Assembly (NCBI RefSeq): GCF_000379685.1
Contig: NZ_KB903290.1
Coordinates: 147,790 to 211,789, forward strand
From: Catelliglobosispora koreensis DSM 44566
GTDB taxonomy: Bacteria > Actinomycetota > Actinomycetes > Mycobacteriales > Micromonosporaceae
Direction of reading: 5' to 3'
DNA: 64,000 nt
Each line of letters starts with the position of its first letter. The stretch's first letter is position 1. The notes below the pieces were generated by a model. The model ran no database searches, was not told the DNA's origin, and saw only the letters and a list, made by a program, of their open reading frames with translations. This document shows, one piece after another, positions 40,918 to 49,756 of this stretch. The translations under genes were made by a program, and so were the position numbers.

Positions 40918-40939
40918 TGACCAGGGTCAATATAATTGA
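40918..40939. promoter_or_regulatory. Two adjoining inverted repeats between divergent exoprotein genes
   Basis: TGACC-AG-GGTCA (40918-40929) overlaps TCAAT-ATA-ATTGA (40927-40939). Both are in the 94-nt gap between the M23 gene (leftward) and the beta-propeller gene (rightward), and the second is AT-rich enough to contain a -10 element. A shared operator is likely; the regulator is unknown. Confidence 0.4.
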
Positions 40940-40961
40940 TCTACAAAGGAGCAACAGGCGC

Positions 40962-42212
40962 GTGGAGATTGCCCGCACCTGGTTGAATGTCGCGGTGGCG
41001 GAAATTTTCATCGACATCAGCGACACGGGCATCCACGACACGGAACCAGCGCCCGCGCCCGTGCGGCCGACGCTGCGCCGGCGCTTGCAGGCGTTGGCAC
41101 TTGCCGCCGTGACCGTCCTCAGCGTCACCGCCAGTCAGCCTGCGGGACGGCCCGTGCTGACGCGTCTGTTCACCATCGACGATTTCAGCGGGGAAGGCCT
41201 CGTCACGGTCGAAGGCGATCTGATCCTGCACAGTGGCAGGGACGGGCTCGTCGCGTACGACATCAAAGGCCGGCGGCAATGGGCGCACCCAGAGGTGCGG
41301 GGTTATGTTCAAGCCACCACCTGGCGCGACAAGCTGATCGTGACCACGCAAGACCTAACCTCACACACCCGGGTGGTCGATCCGCGCACGGGATCAGTGC
41401 AGTGGCAAGCTGACAGTTTTGCCGAACTGGTGGGTGATCTGCTCGTGGTTCACCTTGGCCAGGCCAACGGGCAACAGCGGGGCCAGATCGAGATCCGGCG
41501 GGCCGGCACCTATGAGCTGGTGTGGTCCTTGCCGCCGCGGCAAGCTGTCCATGTGGCTGGGCAGGACGGGAAGGTCTACGCCATCGACGCTAGCGGTGTG
41601 CTGGCTGAGCACGACTTAGCTACGGGGCGAATCGAGCGGTCTGTGCAATTGCCATACCCGCAACGGCTGTGGCAGATCATCTTCACCGTTGACGCCCAGA
41701 CCCTGCAACTTGGCGCTGCCGATGACTGGACCGAGAGCCTCCTGCAGATCGACCGCAGAACACTCCAGGTGCTGCCAACGCCGGTGGGGCCAGACTACAA
41801 GTGCGGTCCGGTGGACTGCATTCATGGCAGGGACGCCGGTGTCTCCATTGTGGACAGAAACAGCGGCCAGGTTCTTTGGAACACAACAGACCAGGTGTAT
41901 CCGGCGCGCGAGGGGATAGTCGTCGTCGACCCTGGCAACGTCACGTGGCTGGCTGACTACTTCACCGGGGTGCGGGTACACCTCGATGGCTGGCATCCCA
42001 TGTTCGGTTATCTGAACGGAACAGAGTTCCAGCTGATGCGCCGCGACAGCTTCAAGACGAAGAAGACCGACATCGGCGTGCTGCGAGGCGGCAGCGTCCA
42101 GTGGCTCAGCACGCTGCCAGCGTTACTGCACTGCCGGATGGAGGCGGACCTGTTCGTCTGCTTGATGTCAGATCAGAAGATCGCCATCTGGCGCCTCACG
42201 CTCCCGGACTGA
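40962..42212 (+). CDS. Membrane-anchored PQQ-like beta-propeller protein
   Basis: 416 aa from GTG 40962; AAGGAG about 11 nt upstream. An N-terminal cytoplasmic stretch of ~45 residues precedes one membrane helix (LRRRLQALALAAVTVLSVTA), then an extracellular beta-propeller of PQQ/WD-like blades: DGLVAYDIKGRRQWAHPEV, RVVDPRTGSVQW, DGKVYAIDASGVLAEHDLAT, GRDAGVSIVDRNSGQVLWNT. No PQQ ligands can be claimed. Probably a scaffold or sensor on the cell surface. Divergent from the M23 gene across paired inverted repeats. Confidence 0.75.
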   Translation: MEIARTWLNVAVAEIFIDISDTGIHDTEPAPAPVRPTLRRRLQALALAAVTVLSVTASQPAGRPVLTRLFTIDDFSGEGLVTVEGDLILHSGRDGLVAYDIKGRRQWAHPEVRGYVQATTWRDKLIVTTQDLTSHTRVVDPRTGSVQWQADSFAELVGDLLVVHLGQANGQQRGQIEIRRAGTYELVWSLPPRQAVHVAGQDGKVYAIDASGVLAEHDLATGRIERSVQLPYPQRLWQIIFTVDAQTLQLGAADDWTESLLQIDRRTLQVLPTPVGPDYKCGPVDCIHGRDAGVSIVDRNSGQVLWNTTDQVYPAREGIVVVDPGNVTWLADYFTGVRVHLDGWHPMFGYLNGTEFQLMRRDSFKTKKTDIGVLRGGSVQWLSTLPALLHCRMEADLFVCLMSDQKIAIWRLTLPD

Positions 42213-42230
42213 TCGTATAGGATTCGCGGC

Positions 42231-42245
42231 CCGCCATTCTGGCGG
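42231..42245 (+). terminator. Short hairpin after the beta-propeller gene
   Basis: CCGCC (42231-42235) and GGCGG (42241-42245) with a 5-nt loop, about 20 nt past the stop. Weak candidate terminator. The stretch between also carries TATAGGATT, which recurs in the operator at 42324. Confidence 0.35.
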
Positions 42246-42323
42246 ACACCTCTCGCTTGCTGCCGAGTTTTGTGGGTCTGTCCATTGACGACCGTGAAAT
42301 ACACGTGCCATCATGTCGGCAAT

Positions 42324-42335
42324 ATCCTATAGGAT
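42324..42335. promoter_or_regulatory. Palindromic operator candidate before the fucosidase gene
   Basis: ATCCTATAGGAT is a perfect 12-nt palindrome 46 nt before the fucosidase ATG. Its right half plus flank (TATAGGATT) also occurs near 42216-42224, just after the preceding gene. AT-rich symmetric sites of this size suit LacI or GntR-type sugar repressors. No such regulator gene lies nearby. Confidence 0.4.
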
Positions 42336-42380
42336 TTGATAGTTGACCCCAGTCCTGGCTCCGGAGATCTGGAGGTGCAA

Positions 42381-44486
42381 ATGCGTAAGTTTATTTGGGC
42401 AAGTGTGTTGGTGCTCGCCGGTGGGTTGCTGGCCGCTCCAGCCGCACCCGCGTATGCGGCGCCTGGTGACAATGCGGTTGTCGATGACGCCCTGTCCTCG
42501 GCGCGCACCCAATGGTTCCGCGACACCCGCTTCGGCATGTTCATCCACTTCGGACTCTACGCGCAGTTCAAAGGCCAGTACGGCGCTTGCCGTGACGCCG
42601 AATGGATCAAACGGAACTGCAACATTCCCTGGCCGGTGTACGAAGCGGCCGCCAGCGACTTCAATCCCGCCTCGTTCAACGCCAACACGATCGTGCAGGC
42701 GGCAAAGCAGGCGGGGCAGAAGTACATCGTCATCACCAGCAAACACCACGACGGCTTCGCGATGTGGCCAACAGCGGTCAACAACTGGAACCTCACGTCG
42801 CGTACGCCGTTTCAGCGCGACCTGCTCGGCGAATTGGCCACTGCGGCCAAAGCCAATGGCATCAAGTTCGGGCTGTACTACTCCATTTGGGACTGGCACG
42901 ACCCCGATGCTCAAGCGGCCGTGACCTATCCGGCCTATCTGACGCGGATGCGGGCACAGTTGCAGGAACTGGTGACACGCTACGATCCGGCACTGTTCTG
43001 GTTCGACGGCGAATGGGACGGCAACTTCACTCAGCAGGCCGGTGCGGACCTGGAAAAGTACATGCGCGCCATCAGCCCTAACGCGGTCATCAACAACCGC
43101 GTCATCAAGCGCACCATGGTCGACGGCGACTACGGCACCCCAGAACAAGAACTCGCCGGCTCCCCGCCAACGGCGCAACTGCAGGAATCCTGCATGACTA
43201 TCAACGGCACCTGGGGCTACGCCGCCTGGGACACCAGCTTCAAGTCACCGGCCACGCTGGCTCGCAACCTCGCGTACCTCACCAGCAATAGCGCCAACTA
43301 TTTGCTCAACATCGGCCCCACGGAAACCGGTGCCATTACTGCCGGGCAGGCCAGCTCTTTGCAGGGCGTGGGCAACTGGATGAGTGTCAACGGTGCGGCC
43401 GTTCACGGCGCTGGCTACACGGGTTTGGTGACGCAGCCAAGCTGGGGTCGCATCACGCGCAAGGCGAACAAGCTGTACCTCATCGTCTACAACTGGTCGT
43501 CCAGTCTCCACATTGGACAGCTCGCGCCGTTTAACGTGACCGGTGCCCGGATCCTCGGCAACGCCGCACCTGTAACGGTTCAGGCCGCGGGCGACGGTTT
43601 CGACTTCCAAACCAGCGGCGTCGCAGGCAATCCCATCGCGACCGTGATTGAGGCAGACATCGCTGTTGCCGCACCATCGGCGCCCGGGGGTGGTACCGGG
43701 CTGAAGGCAGAGTTCTGGAACAACACCACCTTCGCCGGAGCCCCGGCAGTCACCCGAACCGATCCAGCAGTCAACTACGCGTGGCGGTACACAGGCTCGC
43801 CGGCGCCGGCCATCAACACCGACAACTTCGCTTCCCGCTGGACGGGATCCATCGAACCCAGATATTCAGAGAAGTACACGTACCGCACTGTTTCCGATGA
43901 CACCGTTCAGCTTTGGATCGACGGCCAGCTTGTCATCAGCAATACGGCGCCGCACGGTCCCACGCTGAACGAAGGCAGCATCACCCTCGTCGCGGGGCGG
44001 CGCTACAGCATCCGGCTTGAGCACACGGAAAACGGCGGTGAGGCTTATCTGAAACTGATCTGGTCTAGCCCCAACACCGCCGCCGAAGTCGTTCCGGCCA
44101 GCCAGTTGCGGCCCACGCCGGGTGTCACACGGATCTTCAACAACACCTCGGCTGTCTACGGATCGGGCTGGAACCTCAGCACCAACCGCGGTCTGGGTGA
44201 CTACAACAACGACGTGCACTACACGACGGCTAACGGTGCCACGCTCACGTATTCGTTCACGGGCACCGGCATCGACTACCTATCCGAGCGGTACTCCGAC
44301 CAGGGACTCGTCGACATCTACCTCGACGACGTCTTCCAGGAAACCGTCAACACCACCAACGGTGCCCGCCTGACCCAGCAAGTCATCTACAGCGCCCGCG
44401 GTCTCACAGCGGGATCGCACACATTGCGGGCCGTCAAGCGTTCAGGCACCTACATGCTCGCTGACCGCTTCGACGTCACCAGCTAG
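42381..44486 (+). CDS. Secreted GH29 alpha-L-fucosidase with PA14 and C-terminal accessory domain
   Basis: 701 aa from ATG 42381 with GGAGGTG 3 nt upstream. Signal peptide to ~26 (WASVLVLAGGLLAAPAAPAYA). The catalytic domain (~35-430) has GMFIHFGLYAQFKGQYG, KHHDGFAMWP (121-130) and the nucleophile Asp209 in FWFDGEWDGN. A PA14 module follows (~440-580: LKAEFWNNTTFAGAPAVTRT, IEPRYSEKYTYRTVSDDTVQ, LWIDGQLVI, LKLIWSSP). The last ~115 residues (IFNNTSAVYGSGWNLSTNRG onward) look like a beta-sandwich carbohydrate-binding domain. Releases L-fucose from glycans outside the cell. A terminator follows. A broken fragment of a related gene lies at 3257-3451. Confidence 0.93.
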   Translation: MRKFIWASVLVLAGGLLAAPAAPAYAAPGDNAVVDDALSSARTQWFRDTRFGMFIHFGLYAQFKGQYGACRDAEWIKRNCNIPWPVYEAAASDFNPASFNANTIVQAAKQAGQKYIVITSKHHDGFAMWPTAVNNWNLTSRTPFQRDLLGELATAAKANGIKFGLYYSIWDWHDPDAQAAVTYPAYLTRMRAQLQELVTRYDPALFWFDGEWDGNFTQQAGADLEKYMRAISPNAVINNRVIKRTMVDGDYGTPEQELAGSPPTAQLQESCMTINGTWGYAAWDTSFKSPATLARNLAYLTSNSANYLLNIGPTETGAITAGQASSLQGVGNWMSVNGAAVHGAGYTGLVTQPSWGRITRKANKLYLIVYNWSSSLHIGQLAPFNVTGARILGNAAPVTVQAAGDGFDFQTSGVAGNPIATVIEADIAVAAPSAPGGGTGLKAEFWNNTTFAGAPAVTRTDPAVNYAWRYTGSPAPAINTDNFASRWTGSIEPRYSEKYTYRTVSDDTVQLWIDGQLVISNTAPHGPTLNEGSITLVAGRRYSIRLEHTENGGEAYLKLIWSSPNTAAEVVPASQLRPTPGVTRIFNNTSAVYGSGWNLSTNRGLGDYNNDVHYTTANGATLTYSFTGTGIDYLSERYSDQGLVDIYLDDVFQETVNTTNGARLTQQVIYSARGLTAGSHTLRAVKRSGTYMLADRFDVTS

Positions 44487-44495
44487 ACGCATCGG

Positions 44496-44537
44496 CCACG
44501 GGTATGCCGCAGCCTCAACGTCGCGGCATACCCGTGG
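44496..44537. terminator. Strong terminator after the fucosidase gene
   Basis: A perfect 15-bp stem (44496-44510 with 44523-44537; CCACGGGTATGCCGC against its complement) with a 12-nt loop, 9 nt past the TAG stop. Confidence 0.8.
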
Positions 44538-44573
44538 TTGTATCCACTCGGCTGTATGCAATTACCATGAGGC

Positions 44574-44915
44574 GTGAGCACTCCTTACTGGACCCGGCCG
44601 GAGCCGCCGTACTACGTGGCCGTCTTCACGATCACGGCGAGCGGAATCGACCCCGATGGTTACGCGGAAATGAACGAGCGCATGGTGGAACTGGCGGTAG
44701 CCCAGCCCGGCTACCTCGGCAGAGAATCAGCCCTCCTGCCCGACGGCACCGACATCGTTCTCATCTACTACACCGATGACGAGTCGATCCGCGCCTGGCA
44801 ACAGCATCCGGAACACCTTGAGGCGCAACGGCTCGGGCGGGAAAAGTGGCACGCGCGTTACCGCGTCGAAATCGCGCGCGTGGAGCGGGCCTATGAGTTC
44901 GCGGCCAGCGAGTAG
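44574..44915 (+). CDS. Antibiotic biosynthesis monooxygenase (ABM) domain protein
   Basis: 113 aa from GTG 44574. Single ABM/dimeric alpha-beta barrel domain: YYVAVFTITASGIDPDGYAE, then MNERMVELAVAQPGYLGRES, TDIVLIYYTDDESIRAWQQH, PEHLEAQRLGREKWHARYRV and a closing strand. Such proteins include quinone-forming monooxygenases and heme-degrading or signalling stand-alone domains; W-H pairs at the AWQQHPEHLEA and KWH positions are family-typical. Cytoplasmic. It ends 10 nt before the end of the convergent NB-ARC regulator gene. Confidence 0.85.
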   Translation: MSTPYWTRPEPPYYVAVFTITASGIDPDGYAEMNERMVELAVAQPGYLGRESALLPDGTDIVLIYYTDDESIRAWQQHPEHLEAQRLGREKWHARYRVEIARVERAYEFAASE

Positions 44916-44925
44916 AACCGCAAAC

Positions 44926-47334
44926 TCAACTCGGCGTCTGCGTGGCACGGGCCAGCCGGTCGCGCACCTGTCGCGCCTCGGGATGGCCCAGATCATCGAG
45001 AATGCTCAGGGCCCGCTGCCACGTCCGCACAGCGCCCGACCGGTCGCCCAGCGACCATCGGCTCTCACCGAGCCGGTTCAACGTGTCCGCCACGTCATAC
45101 CGCTCACCGATCTGTGCGAACAAGGTCAAGGCCCGGTGGTAACAGGAGACTGCCCGGCGATGGCGGCCAAGACGGTCGTAGATGAAGCCGAGGCTGTCCC
45201 AAGTGTTGGCCTCGCCGTGCCGGTCATCGGTCCGCCGCAACAGCACCAGCGCCCGCTTGCAGTGATCGAGCGCCGGCCCGTACTGGCTAAGCTGGGCATG
45301 CGCCCATCCCACCCCGTTTTGTGCGCTGGCCTCTCCGGGGCGGTGACCGGCGTCGCGATAAAGATTCAGCGCATTTTCGGCATGCTGCAAAGCCTCGGTA
45401 TGGCGGCCGAGCCGGCTCAGCAATGAGCCGAAAGCGCGGTGAGTCCGCGCCTTTCCCGGGTAGTCACCGAGTTCGCCGAAGAGCGCCAGCGCCGCGCGGT
45501 AATGGCTTTCAGCCTCCTGCGGCTGGCCAACGCGAGATAACGCCCGGGCGAGATCGCGGTGAGCGCCGGCTTGCCCGGGTCGCTCGCTGGCCTGCTGCGC
45601 CGCGGCAAGGGCTATCCGCTGAGCGGCGACCAGGCTTAGCCAATGACCTTGGCGTTGCAGGAAATCCACCAAAGTCCGTGCCAGCCGCCAGGCGTGGCCG
45701 TCGAACCCGGCGCGTTGCGCGTGAGCGACCGCGGCAAGCAGCACACGGTACTCGGCGATGAACCAGGCCAGGGCGTGACTGCTATCGGTGATCTCCTCGG
45801 TGGCGACACCAGAATGGGCGTCAGCCAGGCTGATCGGATCCCAGCCAGGCTGCAACAGCAACGCTGCCGCGTGAGCAGTGTGCACGTAGTGGTCCAGGCC
45901 CCGCTGGCTGGCCGCCCGGCGGGTGTCAGGCGCGTCAACGCGCTCCAGCAGCTCGGCCGCGTACCCGCGTAGTAGATCATGAAGGCCGAACCTGCCGGGC
46001 ACATGTTCGGTGACCAGGTGCGCATGGGCCAATTCGGACAGCAGCCGGTGCACCGAAGCCCGGGGCAGCCCGGCCAGGCTGGCCGCGGCGGGGATGGCGA
46101 TGTCAGGCCCCGGATGGCAGCCGAGCAAACGGAACAGACGCGCGGCCGGTGGGGTCAGATTGTGGTACGACCACGAGAACACCGCTTGCACGTCGGTGCC
46201 GGAGTCGCCGCCATCAAACGCGTCGAGTAGCCGGCGCGTCTCCCGCAACTCGGCGGCCAGGGTGGCCAATGGAAAGGCGGGATGTGCCACTGCCCGGGCG
46301 GCGACGACAGCCAGGGCCAGCGGCAGCCGCGCGCACCTTTCGATCATCTCGTTGACGGCCTGCGGTTCTGCTGTCAGCCGTTGGGCTCCGAGGCGCCGCG
46401 CCAGTAACTGCCACGCCTCCTCGTCGCTGGGCAAGCCGACAGTCACTGGAACGGCGCCTTCGGCGGTGACCAAACCGGACAGACGGCTGCGGCTGGTTAT
46501 CAGCACAAGGCAGTTGGGGCTGCCGGGCAGCAGCGGGCGGACCTGGTCGACATCGCGGGCGTTGTCGAGCACGATCAGCATTCGCCGGCCGGCCAGCAGA
46601 CTTCGGTACAGCCCAACCTGTGCGGGCAGATGTATCGGGAAGCGTTCGGGTGGTACGTCGAGTGCCTCCAGGAATCCGCGTAGCGCCTCGGCGGGCGTCA
46701 TCAAGGAACCGCTGGGGTCGAATCCGCGCAAGTTGACGTAGAGCTGCCCGTCGGGGTAACGATCGGCGGCGTGGTGGGCCCAGTGCACCGCAAGGGTTGT
46801 CTTGCCGACGCCAGCGGTGCCTGAGAGCACCACGCTTGTCGCGGCCGGATCGCTTGAGCCGGTGACTGCGTCGAGCTGGGCGAGTAGCGCGGTGCGCCCA
46901 GCGAAGCCGCTCAGGGCTGGTGGCAACTGGTGCGGCACAAGCGCGTTGGCCGCCATGTCGTTCGCCTGAGCCGGGCTGATGCGACGCCGGCCTTCTTCGG
47001 CCTGGTCGCGTGCGGTGGCCAACGTTCCTTGTTCCACGTCGGTAGCGCCGAGAAGCCGGATCAGGATGTCGAACCTCTCGGTAGGGGGCAGGACGTTTCC
47101 TGCGAAGTACTCCCCGATGATTCCGTGTGACCAGCCGGTCTTTGCCGCCAGCTGGCGGTAGGTCAACAGATTGCCACCGTTTTGGCGTGCGTGGCGGCGC
47201 CGCAGCTTGCGCAGCAGCAGGGCCAGGTCCTGCACCGTCTGCACTTCGTCATCGATCGCCAGCGCGGGGCGTGATGCCGCGGGTGCCTGGTGGAATGGTT
47301 GCCGCGCGTTGGGACGCGCCGGTTGGTCATACAT
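44926..47334 (-). CDS. AfsR-like transcriptional regulator: HTH, NB-ARC ATPase, TPR
   Basis: 802 aa from ATG 47334 with GGGGGAGG upstream. The N-terminal ~35-110 is an Xre-like helix-turn-helix (LLRKLRRRHARQNGGNLLTY, RQLAAKTGWSHGIIGEYFAG). NB-ARC ATPase ~145-430: P-loop GTAGVGKTT (172-180), Walker B RRMLIVLDNARD, SNCLVLITSRSRL and a downstream LPLALAVVAARAV motif. C-terminal TPRs (~560-790: GQPQEAESHYRAALALFGEL and five more units). It lacks the BTAD domain of true SARPs. It acts as an ATP-dependent signal switch, often for secondary metabolism or exoenzymes. Divergent from the secreted protease gene at 47566, across repeated TGTCCAAC sites. Confidence 0.9.
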   Translation of the reverse strand: MYDQPARPNARQPFHQAPAASRPALAIDDEVQTVQDLALLLRKLRRRHARQNGGNLLTYRQLAAKTGWSHGIIGEYFAGNVLPPTERFDILIRLLGATDVEQGTLATARDQAEEGRRRISPAQANDMAANALVPHQLPPALSGFAGRTALLAQLDAVTGSSDPAATSVVLSGTAGVGKTTLAVHWAHHAADRYPDGQLYVNLRGFDPSGSLMTPAEALRGFLEALDVPPERFPIHLPAQVGLYRSLLAGRRMLIVLDNARDVDQVRPLLPGSPNCLVLITSRSRLSGLVTAEGAVPVTVGLPSDEEAWQLLARRLGAQRLTAEPQAVNEMIERCARLPLALAVVAARAVAHPAFPLATLAAELRETRRLLDAFDGGDSGTDVQAVFSWSYHNLTPPAARLFRLLGCHPGPDIAIPAAASLAGLPRASVHRLLSELAHAHLVTEHVPGRFGLHDLLRGYAAELLERVDAPDTRRAASQRGLDHYVHTAHAAALLLQPGWDPISLADAHSGVATEEITDSSHALAWFIAEYRVLLAAVAHAQRAGFDGHAWRLARTLVDFLQRQGHWLSLVAAQRIALAAAQQASERPGQAGAHRDLARALSRVGQPQEAESHYRAALALFGELGDYPGKARTHRAFGSLLSRLGRHTEALQHAENALNLYRDAGHRPGEASAQNGVGWAHAQLSQYGPALDHCKRALVLLRRTDDRHGEANTWDSLGFIYDRLGRHRRAVSCYHRALTLFAQIGERYDVADTLNRLGESRWSLGDRSGAVRTWQRALSILDDLGHPEARQVRDRLARATQTPS

Positions 47335-47462
47335 TCGGCCTCCCCCAGCCGGCCCAGGTCACACCGTCGTTTGTGGACTACCGAACGGATGCTTGACGGG
47401 CCAATACCGCCGTCTGCGGCGATCTACCGCGCCAGTGCGGTGACATATGCCACAGATATAGG

Positions 47463-47493
47463 TGTCCAACGATGTCCAACATCCTTATTGGAC
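47463..47493. promoter_or_regulatory. Repeated TGTCCAAC sites between NB-ARC regulator and protease gene
   Basis: TGTCCAAC at 47463-47470 and 47473-47480 (10-nt period, same helix face) and an inverted TTGGAC at 47488-47493. They lie ~130 nt before the regulator start and ~73 nt before the protease start. Phased direct repeats are the typical site form for AfsR/SARP-type regulators, so the adjacent regulator is the natural candidate. Confidence 0.5.
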
Positions 47494-47565
47494 GGGACTC
47501 CCATTGATGACAGTAACCGTCTGAGCGGATGCTGTCCCGGCTCCGCCACAGGTTGGGAGAACTAA

Positions 47566-48687
47566 ATGGCAGTCACAACGACCCGGCGACGGGCCTCGGC
47601 CCGGATCCTCACGGCTTTCGCGCTGACGGCCGGTCTAGCCCTGGCGGTGCCCCAGTCCGCTGCGGCCGCCCGCGACGATGCGGGCCTTTCGGCGAAGGCA
47701 GGCGTGACGGGAGGTGCGGTGGCCGTCCACGCCGAAGCGTGGGCAGCCGGGCGCGCTAAGTATGGAAGAAACGTCACCGCAGCCGAGGCGATCGATGCGT
47801 TCTGGACGCCGGAGCGCATGCGCGCGGCCAGGCCTATCGAAGAGTCGCCCGAATACGCCCGCGCGATGGCTAAGGGCACCACCGCGGCAAAGACCACGGC
47901 GCCGCAAGCGGGTGCCGAAGCCCGCAAACCCACCGTGATCCCACCGTTTGAGGGAGCCCTGGGCACCCCACCGGGCGGTGGCGCGTCGATCCAGGCCATC
48001 AACCCGAACTTCCCGTCATCTCACCCGACCGCGCGCACCAGCGGCAAGGCGTTCTTCGTGCTCGGCGGCCTTTCCTACCGTTGCTCGGGCACCGTGGTGA
48101 ACTCCGCGGGCGCCGACACGGTGTGGACGGCAGGGCACTGCGTGCACAGTGGCGCTGGTGGCCAGCTTGCCAGCAGCTGGGCGTTCGTTCCGGCCTACGA
48201 CGACGACCTGGCCAACCCCCGGCCGTTCGGCACGTGGAGCGCCGTGAGTCTGTGGACGATGACGGCGTGGATCAACTCGTCGGCGCCGGCTGAGGACATG
48301 GCCGTGGCGATCATGGGAACGCTCAACGGCAACCACATCGTCAGCTACCTTGGCGGCCAAGGCTTGTGGACATTCGCCGGCACGGTGAACTTGCAAAACG
48401 CGTTCGGCTATCCCGCCCAGGCCCCGTTCGACGGCGGCAACCTGCTGCGTTGTGCCGGCACTTCTTCGCAGGAGTACTCGAACGTCTGGACCGAGACGAT
48501 CAAGATTCCCTGCAACTTCAACAAAGGCGCGAGCGGCGGCGGCTGGCTGCTGAACTGGGACGGCAACTGGGGCCTCGTCAACGGCATCAACAGCCGCGTC
48601 GACCAGCTGCCCAATCCCACGATCGTCGCGTCGCCGTACTTCGACGGGACGGCGCTGGCCCTGTACGACTTCACCAAGAACATGTAG
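47566..48687 (+). CDS. Secreted trypsin-like serine peptidase
   Basis: 373 aa; GGGAGAA precedes ATG 47566. Signal peptide to ~35 (ILTAFALTAGLALAVPQSAA). A pro-region with ~100 residues (VAVHAEAWAAGRAKYGRNVT...) leads to the chymotrypsin-fold domain: His191 in VWTAGHCVHS, Asp244 in SAPAEDMAVAIMG, Ser323 in KGASGGGWLLN. The oxyanion-hole motif GASGGG is like V8/glutamyl-type and actinobacterial trypsin-like enzymes. Disulfide-capable cysteines at YRCSGT/GHC and LLRC/IPC. Secreted, degrades proteins. Divergent from the NB-ARC regulator, probably its activator. Confidence 0.9.
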   Translation: MAVTTTRRRASARILTAFALTAGLALAVPQSAAAARDDAGLSAKAGVTGGAVAVHAEAWAAGRAKYGRNVTAAEAIDAFWTPERMRAARPIEESPEYARAMAKGTTAAKTTAPQAGAEARKPTVIPPFEGALGTPPGGGASIQAINPNFPSSHPTARTSGKAFFVLGGLSYRCSGTVVNSAGADTVWTAGHCVHSGAGGQLASSWAFVPAYDDDLANPRPFGTWSAVSLWTMTAWINSSAPAEDMAVAIMGTLNGNHIVSYLGGQGLWTFAGTVNLQNAFGYPAQAPFDGGNLLRCAGTSSQEYSNVWTETIKIPCNFNKGASGGGWLLNWDGNWGLVNGINSRVDQLPNPTIVASPYFDGTALALYDFTKNM

Positions 48688-48716
48688 GAGGCCGCACACA
48701 TCCAGCGGTCCTTTGC

Positions 48717-48745
48717 GGCCCCACCCGCTGCCGGCGGGTGGGGCC
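48717..48745 (+). terminator. Terminator after the trypsin-like protease gene
   Basis: GGCCCCACCCGC (48717-48728) pairs perfectly with GCGGGTGGGGCC (48734-48745), 5-nt loop, about 30 nt past the stop. No U-tract. Confidence 0.7.
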
Positions 48746-48877
48746 GAACCTGAACCGCCCCAGCTGGCCTACCGCATATCGCGACGGCGAAAGCGACGCG
48801 ACATTCGGTCTGACATCGGTAGCTGATCTGATGGCCACGGCCGTCGAGCACCCAGGGTGGGTGCGCTCTTCAGCGCA

Positions 48878-48920
48878 TTGTGCCGCGTTACTCCGGCGCT
48901 ACATTCTGTACCTACTACAG
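48878..48920 (+). promoter_or_regulatory. Promoter with downstream inverted repeat, upstream of azoreductase-like gene
   Basis: TTGTGC (48878-48883), 16-nt spacer, TACATT (48900-48905), then CTGTA-CCTAC-TACAG (48906-48920), a 5-5-5 inverted repeat where RNA polymerase would start. A repressor bound there would block initiation. The leader to the ATG at 49022 is about 110 nt; I see no gene in 48746-49021. Confidence 0.45.
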
Positions 48921-49021
48921 GGTCTTCCCTGCACGTGCCTTTGAGTCACAGGGCTCGTGTGTTCGATCAGGGTGCGCGAATCGGGCAGCTTTCAGCATCG
49001 TTCGAAGGGAACAAGGACTTC

Positions 49022-49666
49022 ATGAAGGTCCTGCACATCATCGCGACACCCCGGGGCGAAAAATCCAATACGCTGCAAGTGTCCGCGGCGTTTCTTGACG
49101 CTCTGGCCAAGCACCGGCAAGACATCGAAATCGACGTCGTGAACCTGTTCAACGCTGATCTGCCAAGCCTTGCGGGCGACAACATCGAAGCGAAATACAC
49201 GCTCATGATGGGCCAGCCGATTGATCCCAGCCACGAGCCATCGTGGCGCCAGATCGAGTTGCTGATTAGCAGGTTCCTGGCCGCTGATGTCTACCTAATC
49301 TCGGCTCCAATGTGGAACTTCGGCATCCCGTACGCGCTGAAGTACTACATTGACTGCATTGTGCAGCCCGGATATCTCTTTGAATACAACGAGATGGGCT
49401 ATCCGGTCCCGCTGGTGCAGGGCAAGAAAATGGTGTGCGTCACGGCACGCGGCGGAGACTACTCGCCACATTCACCAATGCACGCCCTGGATTTTCAGGA
49501 ACCGTACCTGAAATCGATCTTCGGATTCATTGGTGTCACTGACCTTCAGTTCATCAGCTTGCAGCCTACCGACATCAGCACGCAACGTGAATCGGCGTTC
49601 GCAGGCGCGCTGCAGAAAGCTCGTTCGCTGGCCGACTCCGTCGAGTGGCGGATAGCCAGTCAATAA
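49022..49666 (+). CDS. FMN-dependent NADH-azoreductase / flavodoxin-fold NAD(P)H dehydrogenase
   Basis: 214 aa from ATG 49022 with AAGGA 7 nt upstream; codons further upstream are leader. Flavodoxin fold: VLHIIATPRGEKSNTLQVSA phosphate loop, FLAADVYLISAPMWNFGIPY (MWNF flavin loop), ALKYYIDCIVQPGYLFEY, and TARGGDYSP. This matches AcpD/AzoR-type quinone or azo reductases, 200-215 aa. Two-electron reduction protects against quinone and electrophile stress in the cytoplasm. An inverted repeat overlaps its promoter start, suggesting induction by such compounds. Confidence 0.87.
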   Translation: MKVLHIIATPRGEKSNTLQVSAAFLDALAKHRQDIEIDVVNLFNADLPSLAGDNIEAKYTLMMGQPIDPSHEPSWRQIELLISRFLAADVYLISAPMWNFGIPYALKYYIDCIVQPGYLFEYNEMGYPVPLVQGKKMVCVTARGGDYSPHSPMHALDFQEPYLKSIFGFIGVTDLQFISLQPTDISTQRESAFAGALQKARSLADSVEWRIASQ

Positions 49667-49756
49667 CGATAGCCGCGGGCCGCCGTAGCCGATGGCCGAA
49701 TCGTGCTTACCGGCTCCGGCGGCAGCCGTTTGCCGAAGACCTGCATGCGCACCGTA

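Noticed and set aside
42327..43178. Leftward open frame opposite the fucosidase catalytic domain
   Set aside because: Mirror of a conserved gene with no recognisable product.
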